Shown here: piece by piece, positions 48,042 to 56,631 of the stretch
Layout of the letters: the number at the start of each line of letters is the position of its first letter
Position numbering within the stretch: the first letter of the stretch is position 1
Source: DATBLE01 sp963837265
Lineage (GTDB): Bacteria > Actinomycetota > Thermoleophilia > Gaiellales > Gaiellaceae
Length of the DNA stretch: 64,000 bases
Assembly (NCBI GenBank): GCA_963837265.1
Contig: CAWIMQ010000011.1
Location: 186,001 to 250,000 of the forward strand
Reading direction: 5' to 3'
Notes under the pieces: generated by a model
What the model saw: only the letters and a program-made list of their open reading frames with translations
Told to the model about the DNA's origin: nothing
The model's database searches: none
Made by a program: the position numbers and the translations under genes

Positions 48042-49165
48042 GGGTCCTGATCGTGTCCGGCATCTGGCCGCCCGACGTGGGCGGGCCCGCGAGCCACGCT
48101 CCCGAGCTGGCGGCGTTCCTGCGCGTGCGCGGCCACGAGGTCGAGGTGGTGACGACGGCGGCGGCCGCGCCCGCTCCCGGGGACTGTCCCGTGCACTGGG
48201 TCTCGCGCCGCCAGCCGGTGCTCGCCCGCTACGCGCGCGGAGCGGCGCTGGCGGGGAGGCTCGCGGCGCGCGCGGACGTCGTCTACTCGACCGGGATGTA
48301 CGGCCGCTCGCACGTCGGCGCGCTGCTCGGACGCGCTCCGCGCGTCGTCAAGCTGACCGGAGATCCCGCGTACGAGCGGGCGGTCCGGTACGGGCTCACG
48401 CGGCTCTCGCTCGACGAGTTCCAGCGGTCGCGGGCGCCGAAGACGGCGTGGCTGAAGGCGATGCGCGACCTCGCGCTCGGCGGCGCCGCCCGGTACGTGT
48501 GCCCGAGCGACTCGCTGAGGCGGGTCGCGGCCTGCTGGCGCCTCGTCGAGCCGGCGCGCCTCGTCGTGCTGCCGAACCCGGTGTCGGTGCCGGACCCTGG
48601 CGACCGCGACGAGCTCCGGCGCCGGCACGGCTTCGCCGGCCCGACGCTCGTCTTCGCCGGCCGGCTCGCGCCGCAGAAGTCGCTCGACGTCGCGCTTCGA
48701 GCGCTGGCCCGCTGCGAGGACGTCACGCTGGTGATCGCCGGCGACGGTCCCGAGCGGCCCGGTCTGGAGGAGCTGTCCCGTGGACTGGGCGTCGGCGGCC
48801 GCGTCGCCTTCCTCGGTCCCGTGCCGCGCGAGACGGTCTTCGGGCTGCTCGCGGCCGCGGACGCCGAGCTCCTCTCGTCGAGCTGGGAGAACTTCCCGCA
48901 CTCCGTCGTCGAGGGCCTCGCCGCCGGGACGCCGGTGATCGCGACGGACGTCGGCGGCGTCGGCGAGGTCGTCGCCGACGGCGTCAACGGGCTGCTCGTC
49001 CCGGCGCGGGACCCCGAGGCGCTCTCCGGGGCGATCCGGCGCTTCCTCTCCGACGAGGCGCTGCGGACGCGGCTGCGCTCGGCAGCCCGCCGGTCGGTCG
49101 CCGGGTACGCGCCCGAGACGATCTACGCGCGCCTCGAGCAGCTGCTCGAGGAGGCGGCCACGTGA
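48038..49165 (+). CDS. GT4-family glycosyltransferase
   Basis: 375 aa from GTG 48038 (GTGA overlap). SGIWPPDVGGPASHAPEL at the N terminus, VVKLTGDPAYERAVRYG near 105, FAGRLAPQKSLDVALRAL near 205, and donor motif SWENFPHSVVEGLAAG near 281. Retaining GT-B enzyme, donor unknown. Part of the coupled run from the flippase gene to 50274. Confidence 0.85.
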   Translation: MRVLIVSGIWPPDVGGPASHAPELAAFLRVRGHEVEVVTTAAAAPAPGDCPVHWVSRRQPVLARYARGAALAGRLAARADVVYSTGMYGRSHVGALLGRAPRVVKLTGDPAYERAVRYGLTRLSLDEFQRSRAPKTAWLKAMRDLALGGAARYVCPSDSLRRVAACWRLVEPARLVVLPNPVSVPDPGDRDELRRRHGFAGPTLVFAGRLAPQKSLDVALRALARCEDVTLVIAGDGPERPGLEELSRGLGVGGRVAFLGPVPRETVFGLLAAADAELLSSSWENFPHSVVEGLAAGTPVIATDVGGVGEVVADGVNGLLVPARDPEALSGAIRRFLSDEALRTRLRSAARRSVAGYAPETIYARLEQLLEEAAT

Positions 49166-50274
49166 AGCCGCGGCTGCTCATGGTCGGCCGGACGCGCTAC
49201 CGGCTGCCGCTCGACGGAAGCCTGGCGCTCAAGTTCGACGCGCTGGCCGAGCGCTTCGACGTCCGCGTGCTCGCGACCGGCGTCGAGGGCGCCCCCCGCC
49301 GGGACGCGACCTTCGAGCTGGCCGGCCCGTGGCGGCCGCACGCGCTGGACGGGGCTCTCCACTTCCTGACGCTGCCCTTCCGGACGGCCCGCGAGCTGCG
49401 CCGCTCGCGTCCGCACGCGGTGCTCGTCCAGGGAGCGCACGAGACCTGGCTCGTGCTGGTGGGGCGCGCCCTCGCCCGCCGGCGCCCGGCGGTGATCCTC
49501 GACGTCCACGGCGACTGGCGCTCGTCGACGCGGCTCTACGGCTCACCGGCCCGCCGGCTGCTGAACCCCGTCGCCGACCGGATCGCCGTCTCCGCGCTGC
49601 GCCGTGCCGACGCCGTCCGGACGATCTCGGACTACACGACCGGGCTCGTCCGGTCGCTCGGCGTCGCGCCGGCGGCGGTCTTCCCGGCGTTCATGGACCT
49701 GGAGCCGTTTCTCGGCCCGGTCGCGCCTCTGCCCGACCCGCCCCGCGCGCTCTTCGTCGGCGTGCTCGAGCATTACAAGGGGATCGAGGAGCTCGCGGAG
49801 GCCTGGCGCCTGGCGGCCCCGCGGCTGCCCGGCGTGACGCTGCACCTCGTCGGAAAGGGGAGCCGGCGCGCGGTCGTCGACGGGCTCGTCCACGACCTCC
49901 CGGCGCAGGCGGAGTGGACCGAGGCGCTGCCGACCGAGGGCGTCGCCCGGGCGCTCGACGCGGCGACCGCGCTCGTGCTTCCCTCGCGCTCGGAGGGGAT
50001 GGGCCGCGTGCTGGTCGAGGCGTTCTGCCGAGGGCGGCCGGCGGTGGCCTCGAGCGTCGGCGGGATCGTCGACCTCGTCCACGACGGCGAGAACGGCCTC
50101 CTCGTGCCGCCGCAGGATCCGCAGGCGCTGGCGGACGCGCTCGTCCGGCTGCTGTCGGATCCGGCGCAGGCGGGCCGCCTGGCGGGGGGCGCCCGCGCCG
50201 GCGTCGAGCCCTGGCTCGCGACGCCGGACGAGTACGCGGCACGGCTGGAGGCGCTCGTCGCCGGACTACGATAG
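49162..50274 (+). CDS. GT4-family glycosyltransferase
   Basis: 370 aa from GTG 49162 (GTGA overlap). MVGRTRYRLPLDGSLALKF at the N terminus, LDVHGDWRSSTRLYG near 112, FVGVLEHYKGIEELAEAW near 195, and donor motif RSEGMGRVLVEAFCRG near 275. Its stop codon forms the 3' end of the next gene's TACGAT box, so coding and promoter sequence overlap there. Confidence 0.85.
   Translation: MKPRLLMVGRTRYRLPLDGSLALKFDALAERFDVRVLATGVEGAPRRDATFELAGPWRPHALDGALHFLTLPFRTARELRRSRPHAVLVQGAHETWLVLVGRALARRRPAVILDVHGDWRSSTRLYGSPARRLLNPVADRIAVSALRRADAVRTISDYTTGLVRSLGVAPAAVFPAFMDLEPFLGPVAPLPDPPRALFVGVLEHYKGIEELAEAWRLAAPRLPGVTLHLVGKGSRRAVVDGLVHDLPAQAEWTEALPTEGVARALDAATALVLPSRSEGMGRVLVEAFCRGRPAVASSVGGIVDLVHDGENGLLVPPQDPQALADALVRLLSDPAQAGRLAGGARAGVEPWLATPDEYAARLEALVAGLR
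50267..50272 (+). promoter_or_regulatory. -10 box TACGAT, leaderless promoter overlapping a stop codon
   Basis: TACGAT ends 6 bases before GTG 50279; its last T is the first base of the upstream TAG stop (50272-50274). Confidence 0.5.
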
Positions 50275-50278
50275 GCCC

Positions 50279-51172
50279 GTGCGCGCCGACCGGATCAAGC
50301 AGGCGCTGAAGAACGGCGTCTACCGCACCCTCGGCGAGACCGCCCTCGGCGTCGGCGCGGTCGACGGCGACGATGCGCGCACGCTGCGCGTGCTCATGTA
50401 CCACAAGGTCAACGACGTGCCCGAGAACTCGGTCACGGTGCCGGTCGGCCAGTTCGACGAGCAGATGGCCCAGCTCGGTGCGTTGGGCTACTCCCCGGTC
50501 GGCCTCGACCGCGTGATCGACTACTACCTGCACGGAATGCCGCTCCCGCCGCGCGCGGTGCTGATCACGTTCGACGACGGCTACCGCGACAACCTCGAGA
50601 ACGCTGCTCCGGTCCTGCAGCGCTACGGCTATCCGGCCGTGGTGTTCGTCCCGGTGGGATACCTCGCCGGCACGCGGCCGCTGCCGCACGACGAGCACCT
50701 GGCCAGGCGCGGGATCGTCAACCGGCCGCTCGCCTGGGACGAGCTCGCCGAGCTGGAGGCGGCCGGGATCCGCGTCGAGTCGCACGGGATCGGCCACCGG
50801 CCGCTCGCCGACCTCGAGGTCGACGAGGCCGCGCGCGAGATCACCCTCTCCAAGCTTCGGCTCGAGGACCGCCTGCAGCGGCCCGTCCGTGCGTTCGCCT
50901 ACGTCAAGGGCTCGGAGGCGCACTACCGGCTCGTCCACCTCAGCCTCCTCAAGCAGGCCGGCTACGACGTCGCGTTCACGTCGATCTCGGGCCCGAACGG
51001 TCCGGCGACCGACCCGCTCCAGCTCCATCGCTACAACGTCGAGCCCTATCCGTCGCGGACGTTCGAGCTCGTGCTCTCCGGCGCGTGCGACCTGATCGCG
51101 GTCAAGGACACCGTCGCCGGCACGCACGCGCGCCGCATCTTCAACGCGGCGCTCGGCACCTCGACCAAGTGA
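50279..51172 (+). CDS. Polysaccharide deacetylase (NodB/CE4)
   Basis: 297 aa. LRVLMYHKVNDVPENS near residue 36, metal motif LITFDDGYRDNLENAAP near 96, ESHGIGHRPLADL near 164 (HxxxH), and RAFAYVKGSEA near 203, where most CE4 enzymes have YPxG. No signal peptide, so it may act in the cytoplasm on lipid-linked intermediates, unlike the secreted enzyme at 27764. GTG 50279 follows a -10 box. Coupled by GTGA to the GNAT remnant. Confidence 0.85.
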   Translation: MRADRIKQALKNGVYRTLGETALGVGAVDGDDARTLRVLMYHKVNDVPENSVTVPVGQFDEQMAQLGALGYSPVGLDRVIDYYLHGMPLPPRAVLITFDDGYRDNLENAAPVLQRYGYPAVVFVPVGYLAGTRPLPHDEHLARRGIVNRPLAWDELAELEAAGIRVESHGIGHRPLADLEVDEAAREITLSKLRLEDRLQRPVRAFAYVKGSEAHYRLVHLSLLKQAGYDVAFTSISGPNGPATDPLQLHRYNVEPYPSRTFELVLSGACDLIAVKDTVAGTHARRIFNAALGTSTK

Positions 51173-52046
51173 GGCCGTACGAGCTCCGCTCGTACGAGCC
51201 GTCCGACCGCGGCGACTACCTGGGGTTGCTCGGCGAGGCCTGGGGGCACCAGGGGCTCTCGGCGGAGGAGTTCGACTGGTGGTTCGACCGGAACCCGGCG
51301 GGAAGCCTGAGGTCGGTCGCCGTCGCGGACGGCCGGGTCGTCGGCGTGGCGGGGCACACGCTGCTGCGGATGATGCTCGGTGGAGAGGAGCGGCTGGCCT
51401 CGTTCTCCGTTCACGCCACCACTCGCCCGGAGGCGCGCGGCCTCGGGATCTTCCGGGAGCTCGAGCGCAAGCACGAGCGAGAGGCACAGGAGCGGGGCGC
51501 GGCGGTGGTGCTCGCCTTCGCGAGCGCGCCGACGGCGCCGATCTTCCTCGGGCCGCTCGGCTGGACGGCGATCGGGCGGCCGCGGATCTGGGCCCGGCCG
51601 GCGCTGCGCCGGGGAAACGAGGGCCGGACGGCCTCGACCTCGAGGGCGACGCCGCCGCCGGCCTGCCGAACCACGTCGTCCGCGACCGGCGGCATCTCGC
51701 CTGGCGCTACCTCGACTCGCCGCGCGGGTACGTCGCGCTCCGGTCGGTCGGAGGCTACGCGGTCGTCTGGCCTCGAAAGCCGCACCGCGGCCGGACGATC
51801 GCCGTGCTCGCCGACCTGGCCGCGCCCGCCGACGAGGTGGCGGGGCTGCTCCGGCGGGCGGCCCGTGCCTCGCGGGCGCGTGCGCTGTTCGGGCTGCCCG
51901 CGCCCGAGCAGCGCGCGGCGTTCCTGCGCGCCGGTTTCGTCCCGACCCACCTCACGCTCGACCTGATGGGCAAGCCGCTCGCCGGTCCGCTCGACGCGAG
52001 CCCGGCCGGCTGGCGGTTCACGCTCGGGGACACCGACTTCTTCTGA
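51169..52046 (+). pseudogene. GNAT-type N-acetyltransferase, frameshifted
   Basis: GTG 51169 opens a GNAT domain: YELRSYEPSDRGDYLGLL, FDWWFDRNPAG near 37, and acetyl-CoA loop TTRPEARGLGIFRELER near 85. The frame fails near 51611-51614 (GGGG followed by AAACGA) and the rest of the family continues in another frame: NHVVRDRRHLAWRYLDSP and the ending GDTDFF at 52046. One extra G in that run would restore a single product of about 292 aa. Either a recent null mutation or a homopolymer base-calling error. If intact, it would acetylate an amino sugar exposed by the deacetylase before it. Confidence 0.75.
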
Positions 52047-53092
52047 TGCGGCTCGTGTTCGTCACCCAGCAGGTCGACCCGGGCCACCCGGCGCTCGCCG
52101 CGACGGTGCCGATGCTCCGGGCGCTCGCCGAGCGGGTGGACGAGGTGGTCGTCCTCGCCGACCGGGCGCTGCCGGGCGTGCTGCCGGCGAACTGCCGCGT
52201 CCGGGCCTTCGGAGCGCGCTCGAAGGCGGGCCGCGGCCTGAGGTTCGAGGCCGCTCTCGGGGCCGAGCTGGCGCGGCGCCCGAAGCCGGCGGCGGTGGTC
52301 GCGCACATGTGCCCGATCTACGCGGTCCTGGCCGCCCCGATCGCGCGGCCGCTCGGGGTGAGGGTCCTGCTCTGGTACACGCACTGGAGCATCTCGCGGA
52401 CGTTGCGCGCGGCGGAGCGCGTCTCGACCGCCGTTCTCAGCGTCGACCGCCGCACCTTTCCGCTCGACTCGCCCAAGGTGCGACCGATCGGCCACGGCAT
52501 CGACATCGCCGAGTTCGCCTGCCCCGACGGGGCCCGGGCGCGGGACCACGGCGATCTGCGCGCGCTCGCGCTCGGCCGCTACTCGGAAGCGAAGGGCCTG
52601 GACGTGGTCCTGCGAGCCCTCAGGCTCGCGCTCGACGACGGGCTCAACGTGCGGCTGGAACTGCACGGCCCCGCGTTGAACCCCGACGAGCGCTCGCACC
52701 GGGCCGACCTCGAGCGCCTGGTCGAGCAGCTGGAGCTCGGCCGGCGGGTGAGGCTCGGCCACGCCGTCCTGCGCTCGGAGGTCCCGGAGCTGCTCGCACG
52801 GGCGGACGTGCTCGTGAACAACATGCGTGCAGGTGCCACCGACAAGGTCGTCTACGAGGCCTGCGCCTGCTGCCTGCCCGCTCTCGCGTCGAACCCGGCA
52901 TTCGACTCCCTCCTTCCCGAGGAGCTTCGCTTCGTCCGGGAGGATCCACGCGACCTGGCCGACCGGCTGCTCGCGCTGGGCGCGCTGACGCCGGAGGAGC
53001 GGCGCGCCCTTGGCCGTGCGCTCCGGGAGCGCGTCGCCGCCGCGCACTCCGTCGACTCATGGGCCGCCGCCGTGCTGGAGGCGGCAACATGA
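52046..53092 (+). CDS. GT4-like glycosyltransferase, diverged donor motif
   Basis: 348 aa, ATG 52046 overlapping the upstream stop by one base (TGATG). FVTQQVDPGHPALAAT at the N terminus, LLWYTHWSISRTLRAAER near 110, RPIGHGIDIAEF near 150, and ALGRYSEAKGLDVVLRAL near 175. The donor region reads GATDKVVYEACACC near 270, lacking the first Glu of the E-x7-E motif, so catalysis or donor type may differ from the other GT4s. Ends 119 bases before the next start, in repeat-containing DNA. Confidence 0.75.
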   Translation: MRLVFVTQQVDPGHPALAATVPMLRALAERVDEVVVLADRALPGVLPANCRVRAFGARSKAGRGLRFEAALGAELARRPKPAAVVAHMCPIYAVLAAPIARPLGVRVLLWYTHWSISRTLRAAERVSTAVLSVDRRTFPLDSPKVRPIGHGIDIAEFACPDGARARDHGDLRALALGRYSEAKGLDVVLRALRLALDDGLNVRLELHGPALNPDERSHRADLERLVEQLELGRRVRLGHAVLRSEVPELLARADVLVNNMRAGATDKVVYEACACCLPALASNPAFDSLLPEELRFVREDPRDLADRLLALGALTPEERRALGRALRERVAAAHSVDSWAAAVLEAAT

Positions 53093-53122
53093 GCCCAATG
53101 GGCCGTGTCTCGGCCAGCCGTG

Positions 53123-53232
53123 TCCCAGGGACAGTCCACCGGCCGCGGCCCCAACGGACGAGACCCGGCTCAACCATGCGGTGGCGGCCGTGAGGCCCGC
53201 TCGCCCGGCGGTGCGAGGGACTGTCCCTGGGA
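53123..53232. repeat. 14-bp inverted repeat TCCCAGGGACAGTC ... GACTGTCCCTGGGA
   Basis: Perfect 14-bp arms at 53123-53136 and 53219-53232, separated by 82 bases. The core matches the palindrome at 25137-25165. The right arm lies where the next GT4 gene should start, and that protein lacks a natural start codon near its first strand, as if a mobile palindromic element had replaced the original 5' end. Confidence 0.75.
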
Positions 53233-54350
53233 CCCGTCACGAAGGGACGGGTCCGGAGGGGGCAGGGGTTCTGCATCTCCAGAAGGTCGCCGGCATCTCG
53301 GGGTCGGAGGCCCACCTGCTCTCGCTGCTGCCTCGCCTCGCGGAACGCGGCTGGCAGGTGCGGATGCTGATGCTCCACGAGCACGAGCCTGGAGCCTGGG
53401 ACTTCGCCCGCGCGCTGGAGGCGCGCGGCGTCCCGATCGATGCGATCGCGCTGCGCGCCGACGTCGACCCGATCGCGTTCGTCCAGCTCGGCGCCTACCT
53501 CGCCCGCCACAAGCCGGAGATCCTCCACACCCACCTGGTCCACGCAGACGCCTACGGCCAGATGGCGGGCCTCCTCGCGCGTGTCCCGGTCCGCTTCTCG
53601 ACCAAGCACGGCTTCAACGAGTTTCGCGAGGGCCGCGTCTTCGCCCTCGGCGACCGCACCGTCGCGAGCCTGGCGCACGTCCACATCGCCATCTCGCGCG
53701 GGCTCGCCCGCTACCTCGCCCAGACCGAGGGCTTCCGGGAGGAGAGCTTCCGGATCGTCCACTACGGGATCACGCCTGACGGGGACGCCGCCCCGTACGC
53801 GGGCGAGGCGCCGCGTCTCCTGTGCGTCGGCCGGCTGATCCCGATCAAGGGCCACATCGTCCTGCTGCGGGCGTTCGCCGAGGCGAAGCGGGAGATCCCC
53901 GGGCTCGAGCTGGAGATCGCGGGCCGGGGCCCGCTCGAGCCGGCGCTGCGGGCGCTCGCGCGCGAGCTCGGCGTCGCGGAGGCGGTTCGGTTCCTCGGCC
54001 ACGTCGTCCCGATCCAGAGCGCGATCGAGCGCGCCGCGATCGTCGTCGTCCCGTCGATGGGCGAGGGGTTCGGAATGGTCGCGCTGGAGGCGATGGAGCG
54101 CTCCCGGCCAGTGATCGCCGCGGAGATCGGCGGCCTCGGAGAGCTCGTCCGCGACCACGAGACCGGCCTGCTCGTCGCCCCCGGGGAGGCCGGCCCTCTG
54201 CGCGAGGCGATCGTCCGACTCGCAGGCGACCTCGAGCTCGCGGCGGAGATGGGGCGGGCCGGCCGCCGCCGGGCGCTGCGCGACTTCCTGGAGGACCGCT
54301 GCGTCGACCGGACCGAGATCCTCTACCGGGCCGCGCTGACCTCCCTGTAG
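53211..54350 (+). CDS. GT4-family glycosyltransferase with altered start region
   Basis: 379 aa from GTG 53211; GTG 53181 or 53190 are alternatives. The family sequence begins only at VLHLQKVAGISGSEAHLL near residue 20. The 19 residues before it are encoded by the inverted repeat and have no family counterpart. HTHLVHADAYGQM near 106, STKHGFNEFREGR near 130, CVGRLIPIKGHIVLL near 205, donor motif GEGFGMVALEAMERS near 282. Paralogue of the convergent gene at 54323; their 3' ends overlap by 28 bases. Confidence 0.8.
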   Translation: MRGTVPGTRHEGTGPEGAGVLHLQKVAGISGSEAHLLSLLPRLAERGWQVRMLMLHEHEPGAWDFARALEARGVPIDAIALRADVDPIAFVQLGAYLARHKPEILHTHLVHADAYGQMAGLLARVPVRFSTKHGFNEFREGRVFALGDRTVASLAHVHIAISRGLARYLAQTEGFREESFRIVHYGITPDGDAAPYAGEAPRLLCVGRLIPIKGHIVLLRAFAEAKREIPGLELEIAGRGPLEPALRALARELGVAEAVRFLGHVVPIQSAIERAAIVVVPSMGEGFGMVALEAMERSRPVIAAEIGGLGELVRDHETGLLVAPGEAGPLREAIVRLAGDLELAAEMGRAGRRRALRDFLEDRCVDRTEILYRAALTSL

Positions 54351-55393
54351 ACCGCGACCGTCCGATCGGCCATCGCCGCCACCGAGAACTCCGATCGAGC
54401 CCGGGCGAGGCCGGCCGCGCCCATCGCCTCGGCACGGGCAGGGTCGAGCAGCAACCCGAGCGCCGCATCGGCCAGCGCGCCGGGGTCGTCGGCGGGCACG
54501 AGCACGCCGGTCTCGCCGTCGGCGACGATCTCCGGTGCTGCGCTCACGCGGGTCGCCACCACCGGTTTCTCCGCCAGCATCGCCTCGAGCAGCGCAAGCC
54601 CGAAGCCCTCCCAGCGCGCCGGGTGGAGGAGCAGCTCGGCCCGCCGGTACCAGGCCGCGACGTCGCCGACGCGACCCGGAAGGTACACGCCCTCGACGCC
54701 CTGCCCTTCGAGCCGCGCCCGCTCCGGGCCCTCGCCGAGCACGACCAGAACCGCCCGCGGCTCGACCTCCCGGATCCGCGCCAGCGCCCGCACCGCGACG
54801 TCCACGCCCTTCTGCTCGACGAGCCGGGCCACGCAGAGCACCACGAGCGCGTCCGCCGGCACAGGGACCGCCGGGCTCTCGCCCCACGGAGGCGGCAGGG
54901 CGTCGAGGCCGTAGTGGACGACCTCGATCTTCCCGGCCGGGAGCCCGACCGCGTCCACGCAGAACCGCCGGAGAGCCTCGGTGATCGCGATCACCCGCCC
55001 CGCCCGGCCGGTCAGCGCGCGCTCGGCGAACCGGAACGGCCCCGTCCGGAAGCGGTCGTCGTTGTGCTTCGTCGAGACCAGCGCCGCGCGACCCGCGCCG
55101 AGCGCGCCGTACACGTCCCCATGGACGAGATGCGTGTGCACGACCTCGGGCGAGAGGCTCCGTAGCAACCGCCGGACGCGCCGAGCCAGGCCCGGATCGA
55201 CGTCCCGTGGACACCGGAGCCGCACGGCCTCCACCCCGAGCTCGCCGTAGAACGGCTCGGGCGCGCCCGCCGGGTCGTCGAGGCCGAGGAACACGACCTC
55301 GAGCCCTCGCTCCGCGAGCGCCGGCAACAGCGTGAGCAGGTGCCGCTCGGAGCCGCCGATCCCGCCGACCCGGTGCACGTGGACGACGCGCAT
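54323..55393 (-). CDS. GT4-family glycosyltransferase
   Basis: 356 aa, ATG 55393 overlapping the upstream stop by one base. HVHRVGGIGGSERHLLTLL at the N terminus, HTHLVHGDVYGALG near 97, STKHNDDRFRTGPF near 118, VARLVEQKGVDVAVRAL near 190, donor motif RWEGFGLALLEAMLAE near 259. Strongly similar in motif spacing to the convergent gene at 53211, so the two arose by an inverted duplication. Last gene of the asnB-led minus-strand operon. Confidence 0.85.
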   Translation of the reverse strand: MRVVHVHRVGGIGGSERHLLTLLPALAERGLEVVFLGLDDPAGAPEPFYGELGVEAVRLRCPRDVDPGLARRVRRLLRSLSPEVVHTHLVHGDVYGALGAGRAALVSTKHNDDRFRTGPFRFAERALTGRAGRVIAITEALRRFCVDAVGLPAGKIEVVHYGLDALPPPWGESPAVPVPADALVVLCVARLVEQKGVDVAVRALARIREVEPRAVLVVLGEGPERARLEGQGVEGVYLPGRVGDVAAWYRRAELLLHPARWEGFGLALLEAMLAEKPVVATRVSAAPEIVADGETGVLVPADDPGALADAALGLLLDPARAEAMGAAGLARARSEFSVAAMADRTVAVYREVSAAR

Positions 55394-56631
55394 CAGGCGT
55401 GCCGCCACCGGTCGGCAGCCCACCACAGCGCCGCCGAGGCGGCGAGCGCGATCAGGAAGTCCCACGGGACGCGATACCGGGTCGCCCCGGCGAAGCCCGT
55501 CGCCGCCAGGGTCTGGTACGCGAGCAGAGCGACCGCCAGCGCGGCCGGCCGGCGTGGAAGCAGGAACACCCCGAGCAGCCCGAGCGCGAACAGCGGGATC
55601 GAGTAGGCAGGCTGCGCCCAGCGGCGCAGCGTGTCGACGAGGCCGGTCGCCTCCGACCGCCCTTCGGTGCGGATCGCCCTCGGGCTCCAGAGCATCTCGA
55701 CCGCCTGGCCCGCGAGCCTCGCCTTCTCCCCCGGGTGCTTGCGCCAGAACTCGAGCACCAGGCGCCGGTAGACGCGCATCCGGGCGCACTCGTCCACGGG
55801 CAGCACCTTGCCGTAGGCCTTGTAGTAGGCACCGGCGAACTCGGGTGTCGGCGGCTCGTGCGGCAGCGGCGGCACGTCGTCGATCCACTTGCCGGCCGCG
55901 AGGGTCGCGTACGTGTTCGCGTTGTTCGCCTTCCAGAGCGCCCGGGTGTCCGTGGTGAGGGTGAAGCAGCCGACCGAGACCTGGTTGCGCACGAGCCAGG
56001 GCAAAAGCGTCAGGGCGCAGGCGGCGAGGACGACGCCCGCCGCCGCCCAGGTGCGGCGATCGCGCCCGACCACGAACGCGCAGCAGACGAGCGGCAGGAA
56101 GAGCAGCCGCGAGTTCCCGAGGATCGCGAGCCCGAGCACGACGCCGAGCACGCCGCCAAGCCGCCACGAGCGGCGGCGGGCCAGGATCAGCACGAGGAGC
56201 ACGATCCCGGCTGCGAGCAGCTGGTCGAGGATCTCCCGGTTCTCGTGGACGTCGTGCCACACCAGGTACGGGTTCAGGGTCGCGAGGAGGGCGGCGACGA
56301 GGCCCACCCGGGGCGACACGAGACGCCGGCCGGTCTCGTAGACGAGAAGCGCGGTCGCGACCGCGACTGCGGCCTGGACCAGTCCCACCGCGAGCCAGGA
56401 ACGCCCGAAGGTCCAGTAGATCGGGATCAGGAACCAGGCGTAGAGAGGCTGCGTCCAGGCTGTCGGCTCGCCCGGGATGAAGCCGAACGTTCCCGAGTGG
56501 ACGAAGGTCGAGGCCAGGTCGTCGCTCTTCTCGGTGAAGGAACCGAGGATCGCGCCGCGCTCGTGCAGCAGGATCGCCAGGCGGGGCAGCGCCGCGACCG
56601 CGGCGACGAGGAGCCAGGCGCGGTGCCTCAC
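55393..56631 (-). CDS. GT-C (PMT/ArnT-like) membrane glycosyltransferase
   Basis: 412 aa, about ten helices. First extracytoplasmic loop EKSDDLASTFVHSGTFGF near 33 has the acidic pair typical of GT39/GT83 enzymes, HENREILDQLLAAG near 128, and a soluble loop of about 130 residues near 220-340. Uses a polyprenyl-phosphate sugar to modify a glycan or lipid outside the membrane. GTG 56631 overlaps the asnB stop (GTGA). Confidence 0.75.
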   Translation of the reverse strand: MRHRAWLLVAAVAALPRLAILLHERGAILGSFTEKSDDLASTFVHSGTFGFIPGEPTAWTQPLYAWFLIPIYWTFGRSWLAVGLVQAAVAVATALLVYETGRRLVSPRVGLVAALLATLNPYLVWHDVHENREILDQLLAAGIVLLVLILARRRSWRLGGVLGVVLGLAILGNSRLLFLPLVCCAFVVGRDRRTWAAAGVVLAACALTLLPWLVRNQVSVGCFTLTTDTRALWKANNANTYATLAAGKWIDDVPPLPHEPPTPEFAGAYYKAYGKVLPVDECARMRVYRRLVLEFWRKHPGEKARLAGQAVEMLWSPRAIRTEGRSEATGLVDTLRRWAQPAYSIPLFALGLLGVFLLPRRPAALAVALLAYQTLAATGFAGATRYRVPWDFLIALAASAALWWAADRWRHA

